A DNA stretch of 64,000 nucleotides from Azolla caroliniana. Lineage: Eukaryota; Polypodiophyta. Made by a program: the position numbers and the translations under genes. The DNA lies in contig JBHGNT010000007.1 of the NCBI GenBank assembly GCA_043228905.1, positions 20,088,001 to 20,152,000 on the forward strand. The letters run 5' to 3'. Below, piece by piece: positions 51,036 through 60,536 of this stretch. The notes beneath the pieces were generated by a model. That model was not told the DNA's origin. It did not search any database and was given only the letters and a program-made list of their open reading frames with translations. Positions within the stretch are counted from its first letter, which is position 1; each line of letters starts with the position of its first letter.

Positions 51036-51678
51036 AGTGATTGTTGAGTTTTTTGTAAACTCGCAAGGAAAACCACTTAACGAAGAATATATCGAGAAAC
51101 AAAGCAAAGTGTTACTATGTTTTTGTAATTTCCTAAGTATTTTGTTTTACTTAATCGCTAGCCCACTAACCATATGGTTACCTAAATCCCCAATAAACCA
51201 AACACCACCTTTCTTTCCATTAAATTTTTTCTTTTGGCGCGACTTGCAAGGCAAACTACCTAATGAAGAATGTTGAGAAGCAAGCTCAACAAAGGTATGT
51301 GATGCTTATTGAGAAATAAGCTAGTAGCTATTAGCTAATTAGCTACTAGTGGACATAAAGGTGAAACAATTATTTAGCTATGCACAACTATTTAGCTATT
51401 TGACAGCTATTTAGCTACTGACAGCTAATTAGTTGTATATATAAGTCACTTATAACTTAGGTAAAAAGTAAGAGAGTGTGTGTAGAAGAAAAATAGAAAA
51501 CTGACAAGAGCGAGTTGAGCTCTGTGTGTAATGAAATAGAAGAAGCTTTTTGGTTTGCTACACAGAGGTAAGTCTCCCTCCCCTTCCTTTCCGTCTTGAG
51601 CACTAAATGATCCAGCACATCACGATCCGCTGTGCACACAGAAGAGCCGTAGTAGTGCCTTCGTAACAAAGAAGATAT
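51036..51678. other. Non-coding stretch between two LTR elements
   Basis: No coding sequence recognised. It contains a degenerate TAGCTA/TTAGCTA-rich stretch at about 51,320-51,440. A short imperfect repeat ('gcaaggaaaaccacttaacgaag' near 51,062 and a diverged copy near 51,247) is also present. It is probably leader or LTR sequence of old retroelements. Confidence 0.4.
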
Positions 51679-52113
51679 TGTTACCGGCCGGCAAAGGAGT
51701 CCAGAGTGTGAAAGGAAGGAGTTATTTAATTATTAAGGAATGGTTGTAAGTGAGCTATTAGTGTGGACGGACGGACCGGAATCGGTATGCCGTTCCGGAT
51801 CCGGACCGATCCCGAACAGGTGCGGATGGCACCGTTTTGTACTACAAACCGGAAACCTATTTAAAGGCCCGGATACAATGTACTATGGAGCGGATAATTA
51901 ATGAAGCTTAGTGTTTTTATCTCTGTGTGTTAATTGCCGTTCTGCATTCATTGTTATATCTTACGTGTGTGATTATTAACGACGATCTTGCTAAGTAACC
52001 TAATTAAGTCGGATTAATCATTGAGCCTAATCCTCTTGCCGTAACACCCCTTTGGTGAAGTGTCTTCCGTAGACACCCTGTGTTAGGCCATTGTCCGGCC
52101 CTAAGAGTTAACA
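51679..52113 (+). repeat. Gypsy A 5' LTR
   Basis: About 435 bp from TGTTACCGGCCGG to GTTAACA, with a TATTTAAAGG box near 51,857. The 5' edge and the block before the 3' end match the solo LTR at 47,110-47,499. Confidence 0.85.
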
Positions 52114-52120
52114 CAGATTT

Positions 52121-52138
52121 TGGCGACCACGATTCCTG
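52121..52138 (+). promoter_or_regulatory. Gypsy A primer binding site candidate
   Basis: TGGCGACCACGATTCCTG starts seven bases after the LTR end and begins with the required TGG. The matching tRNA was not identified. Confidence 0.6.
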
Positions 52139-52397
52139 TTTTTGCAGCGAATGACGGCAGGAATGGATGACTAGATCAACGCACGACCTGGTTACAGATC
52201 GAACTTGACGCCTTGCCGAAAGGCAAAGGAGACGTGAGGCTTTCCAGCAAGCGGCGCAGGAAATTAGAGCGGATCACTCGTTTTCCAACGTAATCCGGAG
52301 AGTAGCGGAGGAGTCCCTCTGTTTACAGCAAACATCGCACCCGGACGAAGGCAGCATCCTAAGTAGCCTCCGGGAAACCGAATCCCTTCTCCAGGCG

Positions 52398-53404
52398 TTG
52401 GCAAGCGGAGAAGGCCAAGCAGAAGCCTTTTTAGCGTATGAATCGGATTCCGAAGGGGGATACAACGTGCACACGAACTACCGTAGCAGCAATGACACCC
52501 CGGGCGGACCGGAGGACGAAGGATCAGACACCTTACCGACACCGGAACCGGAAGTGCTAAGGCTGGAACCTCCGGAACCAGAAGCAGAGGAAGAGCGACC
52601 TCCGACACCGGAAGTCGAGGAGGAGAGGCCTCTATCACCAAAAGAAGAGGAAAGACCACCGACGCCGGAGAGAAACCAGGAACGACCACCAACACCACCA
52701 GCCCGAACACCGATACCGGACGACGACATGCCGTTCCAGTACTCCAAGTATAGAGATGATCCGGACGCGGAAGCTCATGTTCACGCCTTTGAACAGACAT
52801 GGTAAGCAAACCATGTGTCCCAACGATTGACCCCGGAGGAAGAGGAACGGTCTAAGATAGCGGAATTTGGCGTCCATTGGAGGGACCGGCAGCAAGATGG
52901 CACCGGACGCAGGACCCGTCTACCATCACCACCTTTGCAGATTTAAAAGCTAAATTCTTGCATTTTTTCCACAAGGAGGTGGACCAGACAGTAATGGTGG
53001 GCTTGTTTTATACCATCCGACAGGAGGCAGGGGAGAGCATTCCCCAGTTTGTCATCTGGTTTCAACGGATGCATAGTTAGCTTGCCTGCGCACCCCCGGA
53101 GGAGGAATTACGGACTATATTCCTAAATGCGCTCCGGGAACCCCTACGCACGGTTTGCACGGTAATTGACTTCTGTGCAAGTACCATCGACCAGGTCATT
53201 GACCGGGGGAGATAGATGGAAAAGACAAGCTCCTGGCTCACACTGGGAGCACTCCAACGGGCGTTACCGTCCGATGAAGACCTCCGGTTTCGGCAAGCAA
53301 TACAGTGCACAACTTGCTTGAATTCTGGACACTCGGCACTAGAATGCACTATGAGGACGCAATGTGTAATCTGTCAATCCAAGGGCCATACGACGTTGTC
53401 GTAG
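52398..53404 (+). pseudogene. Gypsy A gag, degenerate
   Basis: The first part (52,398-52,805) is an acidic, proline-rich N-terminal region with PPTPE repeats. A frameshift at about 52,860 leads to a retrotransposon gag domain (EGPAARWHRTQDPS, FADLKAKFLHFFHKEVDQ). In-frame TAG codons lie at 53,078 and near 53,213. A zinc knuckle follows, CTTCLNSGHSALEC (CX2CX4HX4C), then a second that is cut off at CVICQSKGHTTLS by the LTR of gypsy B. The frames upstream of 52,398 are also broken. Confidence 0.8.
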
Positions 53405-54102
53405 TGTATTCCACACACTACGTGAAAACCATAAAATAATATATCCGGTTTTAGATACATATAAATAAATAAATAATATATCAAAACATTTATCACGTGC
53501 ATAGGGCAAGATTCAAACCCTGCACCTCCACGTAGATAAACCCCAACTTTACCATTGTAATAACTTATCTTTAGTGTTATACATATAGATTTAATACGTA
53601 TAAGACCTTTATTTATATATACCTTTATTAAAAGGTAAAAATCATGTATTCTTTAGGGTGTGAATATTTTATTTACACGTGACATTAAAAGAGACTCATG
53701 CACATCTAGCGTGCATGAGCTCTATACTTAGGAAATGACAAAGCATCACATGCACATTTAGTGTGCATGGACACTTTTGGTGAAAAAGCATGATGCCATG
53801 CTTAGCCTCTTCCATCTTTATATAAGGAGGAGAGAAATATGTATAGGGTTGTTGATTAATATACAAGGATTGATCAATCTAATATATTCGTGGGATTCAC
53901 GAATTTTTCCATCTAAATTACTCTTATAATCTAAATATTGTTTTAAATACACTAAACTCGTGGGATTCACGAGATTGCTATCTTACTTCTCTTTCCACTA
54001 TTCATAACTAGCCTTAAGTTGTATTCCTCTTCCTCCTAGTCAAAAACCTCGGCGGTTCCCACCCGACTCATGCAACGATCCGGAGCCGAAAGGCACGACA
54101 CA
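53405..54102 (+). repeat. Gypsy B 5' LTR
   Basis: About 698 bp from TGTATTCC to CGACACA. A TATA box (TTTATATAAGG) lies at about 53,817-53,827. A short direct repeat around 'cgtgggattcacga' occurs at about 53,889 and 53,960. The 3' edge could be two bases earlier. Confidence 0.75.
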
Positions 54103-54104
54103 GT

Positions 54105-54120
54105 TGGTGAACCCGACGTG
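54105..54120 (+). promoter_or_regulatory. Gypsy B primer binding site candidate
   Basis: TGGTGAACCCGACGTG starts two bases after the LTR. The gag ATG follows only about 20 bases later. Confidence 0.7.
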
Positions 54121-54969
54121 AAAACCGGGTGGCAAGGAGATGGAAAATCAACCGGAGGCTAGCAACATGATGATGATGTTCGAGCGCATGCTACAAGAAC
54201 AACGCGCGATGTTGGAGATAGCGGCATCAGTGGAGCGGCTCGTGCAACGAAACGGGCAATTCAACGGGAAAGACGTGTCGCGGTATCTTCGGGACTACAA
54301 GGCGGAGATGCTACGGTGCGGAATATCGGAAGGACTGCAAGTGACGTCCTTCAACCGGGTGGCGACCGACGGGCTTCAAGCAAGCATCCATGGGCTACGA
54401 CAACAAAATCCGACATGGGAGGCGTTTGAAGAAGAGCTAAAGAGGACGTTCGCCATCGAGGATTCCTCCAAGGCGACGGGAAGGGGATTCGAAGATTGGG
54501 TGGAGATGCCGGACAAGGGATTGAAGGTCGTTGATGTGTTTTCGGCATTCGAAAGCCGGTTCGGGAGGTTGTCCGCGAGAGATCAAGCTATCCTTGTACC
54601 GGACAAGGTGATCATGTTCTTGCGAGCCGTGGATGTCCGGGACCGGAAAGATCTCGGAGTGCTCTTGGAGGACACGACCACGGAGATTGGCCTCACCGAA
54701 ACATGGGAAAGCGTGCGGGATATCGTCGCGCGATACACGAAGAGGGGGCAATGGCTTGCCAACGAGGAAAAGAGGGTTTCGGAACCGATTCCGAAACCGA
54801 GAACCGGATTGGAAGACCATCAACCGAGGGCTCGGGAGACTACAACCGAGAAGGGGATTGATGCATCTACGGTGGAGCAACTCTTGAAGGAGATGGAGAA
54901 TCTGAAGATCGCGATGGTGAAGAAGTCGGATGACCGCCCCACAAGCTCCAAGTATACGGACCGACGGTG

Positions 54970-54974
54970 CATAT
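54970..54974. repeat. Target-site duplication CATAT, left copy (copia C)
   Basis: CATAT here and at 60,532-60,536 flank copia C. Confidence 0.96.
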
Positions 54975-55695
54975 TGTTGCAAACAGTGCTCGGCCACAAC
55001 CGAGGAATAGGATCAACTCTCAGAAAACAGGAAATACACAATGCACGTAGACAATAGAGAGAAGAGTACACAGGGTGTTTTACGTGGAAAACCCTAAATG
55101 GGAAAAACCACGGGAGTCCTCAAACTCCAACTATCACTATACACAGAGATGTACAATGGTGAAGCTACAAGGCAACAACCTTGAGCTCACTGTCTTCGCC
55201 ACAGGCGGCGGTAATACACAGAGGCAACGACCTCTTCGTCTCTCTCTCTCTCTCTCTCTCTCGGCTGCTCTCACTTCGCTCTCTCTGCTGAAAACATAAA
55301 ATGAGCAACAACAAAACTGTTTGCCCTAAGTCATATTTATACACATATGACTTTCGGGCTATTTACAAATATAGCCTCAAGGGCTCTTGGCAAAACATAT
55401 TCACAAATATGTCCCCGCATCCGGATCTCTCTCCGGGTGCATTCGTCATCCGGCTCCGTTACCGGGGTCTTCAGCATCCGGCTCCGTAGCCAGGGTCTTC
55501 ATCATCCGGCTCCGTAACCGGGGTCTTCAGCATCCGGCTCCGTAGCCAGGGTCTTCATCATCCGGCTCCGTAACCGGAGTCTTCAGCATCCGGATCCGTA
55601 TCCGGGTACTCTTCATCATCCGGTTCCGTAACCGCAACCGGGCTTGCCGTCATTCATCTCCGGACATCCCATCCGGAGGGACCGAAATCCCAACA
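54975..55695 (-). repeat. Copia C 3' LTR
   Basis: 721 bp, TGTTGC...CAACA on the plus strand. On the minus strand a TATA box lies at 55,334-55,342. It has a TC tract at about 55,230-55,262 and a 28-bp tandem repeat at 55,447-55,642. Confidence 0.97.
55447..55642. repeat. 28-bp tandem repeat inside the copia C 3' LTR
   Basis: About seven units starting 'catccggctccgta', each ending in 'cttcag' or 'cttcat'. Early units alternate between two variants, which suggests duplication of a 56-bp pair. The last two units are diverged. It lies upstream of the TATA box on the minus strand, in the U3 promoter region. Confidence 0.93.
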
Positions 55696-55710
55696 AACTC
55701 CCCCTTCACT
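55696..55710 (-). promoter_or_regulatory. Copia C polypurine tract
   Basis: AGTGAAGGGGGAGTT on the minus strand directly before the 3' LTR. It overlaps the stop codon of the polyprotein (TGA, 55,706-55,708). Confidence 0.9.
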
Positions 55711-58700
55711 TCGGCATGGGATGTCTCTCCAACCCGACTCTCTTTCGGCACGCTCCCAGCTTGTCGGGTGTGAGCACTTTGGTCAGCATATCTGAGCCGT
55801 TCTCGTCCGTGTGGATCTTCGTCAGCACGAACTCCTGGTCTTCTATCCTTTCCCGGATCCAGTGATATCTTCGCTGGATGTGCTTCGTCCGGGAGTGATA
55901 GGCCGCGTTCTTCGCAAGGTGGATTGCACTCTGACTGTCGCAGTAGAGCCGGTACTCCTCCTGCCGGATACCGAGCTCTCTAATGAAGTCCTTCATCCAT
56001 ATTATTTCCTTGCCGGCTTCAACAGCCGCCATGTACTCCGCCTCCGTGGTTGACAACGCAACCGTCTTCTGCAGTCTCGACTGCCATGAAACAGCTCCCC
56101 CTGCATACGTCATCACATACCCTGATGTGGACCGGCTGGTATCTGCATCAGCCGACATATCCGAATCGGTGAAGCCGTCGAGTTCGGGCTTGCCGAAGCC
56201 GAATCGGAGGCACACGTTTGCCGTGCCCTTCAGGTATCGGAGTATCCACTTGACCGCGTTCCAGTGCTCTTTGCCGGGATTACTCATATACCGGCTCACC
56301 ACTCCGACTGCGTATCCTATGTCCGGTCTTGTACACACCATTGCGTACATCAAGCTTCCGATGGCAGAGGCATATGGTACTTTCATCATGTCCTCCTTCT
56401 CAGCCTTTGTCTTGGGACTTTGCTTGCTGGACAGCTTGCAGTTTGCCGGGAGGGTCGATCCGACCGGTCTTGCCTCCGACATGTTGAACCGGTGAAGCAC
56501 CTTTGTCACGTACTTCCCCTGTGACAGCCACAACTGCTTCTTCTTCCGGTCCCGGATGATGTGCATCCCCAGTATTTGCCTCGCCGGACCCAGGTCTTTC
56601 ATTGAGAAGGTTCGGTGAAGAGCCTTCTTCAGCATCCGTATCTTGACCTGGTCCCGTCCGACGATCAACATGTCGTCCACGTACAGGAGGAGTATTAGAG
56701 AGTCTCCTCCGTCGAACTTCTTCACAAACACGCAGTGGTCGGACTGCGTTTTGAGGTACCCTTCGTCGGTCATGAAGGAGTCGAACTTCCGGTACCATTG
56801 CCGGGGAGCCTGCTTCAGTCCGTAAAGGCTCTTCTTCAACCGGCATACCAGGTGCTCCTTCCCTTTCTTCTCGAATCCTTCCGGTTGCTGCATGTAGATC
56901 TCTTCTTCGAGGTCACCGTGAAGGAATGCCGTCTTCACGTCCATCTGTTCTACCTCGAGGTCCATGCTTGCCGCTATGCTCAGCACCGTCCGGATGGAGG
57001 TCATCTTCACTACCGGGGCAAATATCTCGTCGAAGTCGACGCCCTTCTTCTGCTGGAACCCCTTCACCACGATCCTGGCTTTGTATCTTGGGGGGTTTCC
57101 GGCATCTCCCGGTTTCAGCTTGAACACCCACTTGTTACGGAGTGCCCGTTTTCCTTTCGGCAACTCCACAAGTTCATATGTGTGGTTCTCATGCAGGGAA
57201 TCCATCTCGTCCTGCATGGCACTCAACCACCTGCGGCTCTGGGTGTCATGCTTTGCTTCTTCAAAGCTCTCCGGCTCCCCTTCGTCGGTTAGCAGCACGT
57301 GCTCTGGTTCCGGGAATCTCCGGGGGGCCCTTCTCTCTCTTAGAGGGTATCTCCGTTCCGGAGCTTCGGTAACCGGCTGCTCCGTTTCCTCTTCATCCGA
57401 ATCCATTTCGGGATCGGGGCCGGTTCCGGTATCACTTTCATCTTCTTCGGCCGGTTCTGTTTCTTCATAGTCTTCGGTCGGATCCTCGAGTGTTAACCGG
57501 TCCCTTGCCGGTCGGGACTGCTCCTCGTAGAGTTGATCCTCACCGGTCGACTTGGAGCTCTTCACCTTCTTCTCCGACTCCCAGTCGGCGAGTGTCTTGT
57601 CCTCCATGAAGATGATGTCTCGACTCCTGAATATCTTCTTGTCGACCGGGTCCCATACTCGGTAGCCGAACTCGTCGTCACCGTAACCGAGGAATATGCA
57701 TGGCCGGGTCTTTGGATCTAGCTTTCCTCTCCGGTCCTTTGCCACATGCACATATGCGAGACACCCGAACACCTTCAGATGCCGGTAGGACACTTCCTTA
57801 CCGGTCCACACTTTCTGCGGCGTGTCTCCGTCCAAAGGTACTGAGGGTGATCTGTTTATCACGTATGTCGCCGTCGACATTGCCTCAGCCCAAAACCCCT
57901 TGGGTAATTTCGCATGCGCCAGCATACTCCGGACCCTCTCCATTATGGTCCGGTTCATCCTCTCGGCCAGCCCGTTTAGTTCCGGCGTCTTCGGCACAGT
58001 AAACTCGAGCCGGATTCCCTTCGAGCGACAGTACTCCGCAAACTGCCCCCGGTATTCCCCTCCGTTATCCGCTCGTATCGCTTTCAGCTTCTTGCCGGAT
58101 TCTCTTTCCACTCTCGCGTGGAGTTCTTTGAAGACGGACAACACTTGGTCCTTTGTCTTCAACGGTGCCGTCCACAGCTTCCGGCTGTGATCATCAATGA
58201 AAGTCACGAAGTACTGGGCTCCGCCATGTGACTTCGTTTCTACCTGACACACATCAGTGTGCACCAACTCCAATGGTGCGCTACGTCTCGTCGGTGGCCT
58301 TGAGTGGAAGGAGGTTCGGTTCTGCTTACCGGCCAGGCAATCGGTGCACTTCTCCAGGTGCACATGCTTCACTGGAATAAGGTTGTCTTCTGCAAGCCTC
58401 TTCATCCCCTTCTCACTCATGTGGCACAGTCTCTTGTGCCACAGCTCACCGGCAGTGTCGGCTGCCACGTTCAGCTCTTCCGGACATAACCGGGCATTCA
58501 TCAGGTACAGTGTGTTGTCTTTCCGGGCCCGAGCCACTATCAGGCTCCCCTTGCTAAACTTCATTACGCCGTTCCGGATGCTACCTGTGTAGCCTTCATC
58601 ATCTAGCCTCCCGGCCGAAATCAGGTTCAATCGAACCTCCGGAACGTGTCGGACATCCTTCAGCAGCATTTTGCATCCGGTTGATGTCATCAGCCACACG

Positions 58701-59779
58701 TCTCCTATGCCGGCAATCCGGCATGTACCTTCATTTCCCATCCGGACACAGCCATGCTCACCGGCTGTGTAGGATGAGAAGTATTTCTTCTCCGGGGTCA
58801 GGTGGAACGACGCTCCGGAATCGACCACCCAGGTCATCTCTACACCGGCAAGATTCAGCTCCCTCTCTTCGGTAATGAGCATTATCTCTTCTTCACTTGC
58901 CGCGAGTGCCGTCGTTCCTTTCCGGTCCTGCCCTCGCCGATCCGGACCTCTCCGGTCCGTGGCTCCCCGGTATGCACCGTTTCTCTCCGGTGACTTCTTC
59001 GAATCGGTGTCGTCGGCTCCGTTGTCCTTTCGGTAATGCCGACAATTCTTCCGGAAGTGCCCCGGCTTCCCACAGTGGAAGCATGTGGGTCTTCCTCTTG
59101 ACTGCGACCGGGTCCCCGACTTCTCCCGTCTTTGCAGACTCCGGTTCCATTGTCTTCCCCGATCCGATTCGGTAAGCAGCGCCTTCGAGTCGGAAACCGG
59201 TTCTTTATCTCTCCGACGCGCTTCTTCATTTAGAATGCTTGTCTTTACCGTTTGTAGAGACAAGTTATCTTCGGTGCAGGAGGTGCTGAGAGTCACCACC
59301 AAGTTCTCCCAGCTATCCGGCAATGTACACATCAGGATGATGGCTTGCATTGCATCCTCCAACGGGAACTTGATCGCCGCAAGCTGGTTCACGAATCCCA
59401 TGAACGTGCTTACGTGTTCCACCATACTCTCGCCGTCCCGGTACTTGAGGTTCACTATCTTTCTCATCAGGGAGGTCCGGTTCAACGCATTCTTCCTCTC
59501 GTAGAGGCCCGACAGCTTCCTCCACATCTCATATGCGTTGGTGTCGTTCGCCACGTGTTGTAGAACGCTCACGTCGACGTATTGCCGAATGGTTGCAACG
59601 GCTTTCCGGTTCAGAAGCCTCCACTCCGTCTCAAGTACCCCTTTCGGTATTTCCGACCTGTCAATCGGTTCGTACAGGTCCCGAACAATCAGAAGATCCT
59701 CCATCTTGATCTTCCAGTCGGCGTAGTTCTGCGCATTCAGCACCATCATCCCCGGCTGCCCGCTGCTGCCGCCTTCCAT
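55706..59779 (-). CDS. Copia C gag-pol polyprotein, 1,357 aa, intact
   Basis: I place the start at the ATG at 59,779 (MEGGSSGQPGMMVLN). The frame is open further back to 59,833, but that runs through the primer site into the LTR and has only a GTG there. Order: UBN2-type gag (about residues 10-220), zinc knuckle CFHCGKPGHFRKNC, protease WVVDSGASFHLTP, pre-integrase ELWHKRLCHMSEKG, integrase core with HTDVCQ, FIDDHSRKLW, RADNGGEY and NGLAERMNR, reverse transcriptase with KARIVVKGFQQKKGVDF, QMDVKTAFLHGDLEEEIYM, KKSLYGLKQAPRQWY and catalytic YVDD, and RNase H with STTEAEYMAAVEAGKE and HSRTKHIQRRYHWIRE. This is a single-ORF copia polyprotein of normal size with all catalytic motifs present. It may be a functional, transposing element. 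Confidence 0.96.
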   Translation of the reverse strand: MEGGSSGQPGMMVLNAQNYADWKIKMEDLLIVRDLYEPIDRSEIPKGVLETEWRLLNRKAVATIRQYVDVSVLQHVANDTNAYEMWRKLSGLYERKNALNRTSLMRKIVNLKYRDGESMVEHVSTFMGFVNQLAAIKFPLEDAMQAIILMCTLPDSWENLVVTLSTSCTEDNLSLQTVKTSILNEEARRRDKEPVSDSKALLTESDRGRQWNRSLQRREKSGTRSQSRGRPTCFHCGKPGHFRKNCRHYRKDNGADDTDSKKSPERNGAYRGATDRRGPDRRGQDRKGTTALAASEEEIMLITEERELNLAGVEMTWVVDSGASFHLTPEKKYFSSYTAGEHGCVRMGNEGTCRIAGIGDVWLMTSTGCKMLLKDVRHVPEVRLNLISAGRLDDEGYTGSIRNGVMKFSKGSLIVARARKDNTLYLMNARLCPEELNVAADTAGELWHKRLCHMSEKGMKRLAEDNLIPVKHVHLEKCTDCLAGKQNRTSFHSRPPTRRSAPLELVHTDVCQVETKSHGGAQYFVTFIDDHSRKLWTAPLKTKDQVLSVFKELHARVERESGKKLKAIRADNGGEYRGQFAEYCRSKGIRLEFTVPKTPELNGLAERMNRTIMERVRSMLAHAKLPKGFWAEAMSTATYVINRSPSVPLDGDTPQKVWTGKEVSYRHLKVFGCLAYVHVAKDRRGKLDPKTRPCIFLGYGDDEFGYRVWDPVDKKIFRSRDIIFMEDKTLADWESEKKVKSSKSTGEDQLYEEQSRPARDRLTLEDPTEDYEETEPAEEDESDTGTGPDPEMDSDEEETEQPVTEAPERRYPLRERRAPRRFPEPEHVLLTDEGEPESFEEAKHDTQSRRWLSAMQDEMDSLHENHTYELVELPKGKRALRNKWVFKLKPGDAGNPPRYKARIVVKGFQQKKGVDFDEIFAPVVKMTSIRTVLSIAASMDLEVEQMDVKTAFLHGDLEEEIYMQQPEGFEKKGKEHLVCRLKKSLYGLKQAPRQWYRKFDSFMTDEGYLKTQSDHCVFVKKFDGGDSLILLLYVDDMLIVGRDQVKIRMLKKALHRTFSMKDLGPARQILGMHIIRDRKKKQLWLSQGKYVTKVLHRFNMSEARPVGSTLPANCKLSSKQSPKTKAEKEDMMKVPYASAIGSLMYAMVCTRPDIGYAVGVVSRYMSNPGKEHWNAVKWILRYLKGTANVCLRFGFGKPELDGFTDSDMSADADTSRSTSGYVMTYAGGAVSWQSRLQKTVALSTTEAEYMAAVEAGKEIIWMKDFIRELGIRQEEYRLYCDSQSAIHLAKNAAYHSRTKHIQRRYHWIRERIEDQEFVLTKIHTDENGSDMLTKVLTPDKLGACRKRVGLERHPMPK

Positions 59780-59795
59780 TTTCTGTGTTACCGTC

Positions 59796-59807
59796 GCTCT
59801 GATACCA
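59796..59807 (-). promoter_or_regulatory. Copia C primer binding site (initiator tRNA-Met type)
   Basis: TGGTATCAGAGC on the minus strand, three bases after the 5' LTR. It is the same site as in copia B. Confidence 0.96.
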
Positions 59808-59810
59808 CTT

Positions 59811-60531
59811 TGTTGCAAACAGTGCTCGGCCACAACCGAGGAATAGGATCAACTCTCAGAAAACAGGAAATACACAATGCACGTAGACAATAGAGAGAAG
59901 AGTACACAGGGTGTTTTACGTGGAAAACCCTAAATGGGAAAAACCACGGGAGTCCTCAAACTCCAACTATCACTATACACAGAGATGTACAATGGTGAAG
60001 CTACAAGGCAACAACCTTGAGCTCACTGTCTTCGCCACAGGCGGCGGTAATACACAGAGGCAACGACCTCTTCGTCTCTCTCTCTCTCTCTCTCTCTCGG
60101 CTGCTCTCACTTCGCTCTCTCTGCTGAAAACATAAAATGAGCAACAACAAAACTGTTTGCCCTAAGTCATATTTATACACATATGACTTTCGGGCTATTT
60201 ACAAATATAGCCTCAAGGGCTCTTGGCAAAACATATTCACAAATATGTCCCCGCATCCGGATCTCTCTCCGGGTGCATTCGTCATCCGGCTCCGTTACCG
60301 GGGTCTTCAGCATCCGGCTCCGTAGCCAGGGTCTTCATCATCCGGCTCCGTAACCGGGGTCTTCAGCATCCGGCTCCGTAGCCAGGGTCTTCATCATCCG
60401 GCTCCGTAACCGGAGTCTTCAGCATCCGGATCCGTATCCGGGTACTCTTCATCATCCGGTTCCGTAACCGCAACCGGGCTTGCCGTCATTCATCTCCGGA
60501 CATCCCATCCGGAGGGACCGAAATCCCAACA
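59811..60531 (-). repeat. Copia C 5' LTR
   Basis: 721 bp, no difference seen from 54,975-55,695. It supplies the promoter (TATA at 60,170-60,178, minus strand) for the element transcript. The 28-bp repeat recurs here at 60,283-60,478. Confidence 0.97.
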
Positions 60532-60536
60532 CATAT
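60532..60536. repeat. Target-site duplication CATAT, right copy (copia C)
   Basis: Partner of 54,970-54,974. The gypsy B gag zinc knuckle resumes to its right. Confidence 0.96.

Larger units (their letters stand above)
51679..53404 (+). mobile_element. Gypsy A: 5' part of a Ty3/gypsy element
   Basis: A 5' LTR, primer site and degenerate gag are followed by an abrupt change into the LTR of gypsy B at 53,405. The rest of gypsy A would lie beyond gypsy B, outside the window. The five bases before its LTR are GATAT, which would be the duplication. Confidence 0.85.
54975..60531 (-). mobile_element. Copia C: complete Ty1/copia element, minus strand, apparently intact
   Basis: 5,557 bp with two 721-bp LTRs that I find identical by reading them side by side. 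It has an initiator-Met primer site, a polypurine tract, one uninterrupted polyprotein frame and a CATAT duplication. All parts needed for movement are present, so this is a recent insertion and a candidate active element. Confidence 0.97.

Noticed and set aside
52264-52809. 181-codon frame on the minus strand
   Set aside because: It is a shadow of the proline-rich gag region on the plus strand of gypsy A.
53505-53530. Sequence resembling a tRNA T-arm on the minus strand
   Set aside because: It lies in the gypsy B LTR and no matching acceptor or anticodon arms are visible around it.
55075-55489. Two small frames repeated identically at 59,911-60,325
   Set aside because: They lie in the two LTRs of copia C and are duplicated because the LTRs are. 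No coding evidence.
59780-59833. Upstream extension of the copia C polyprotein
   Set aside because: The extension begins with GTG inside the LTR and runs through the primer binding site. The first ATG is at 59,779.
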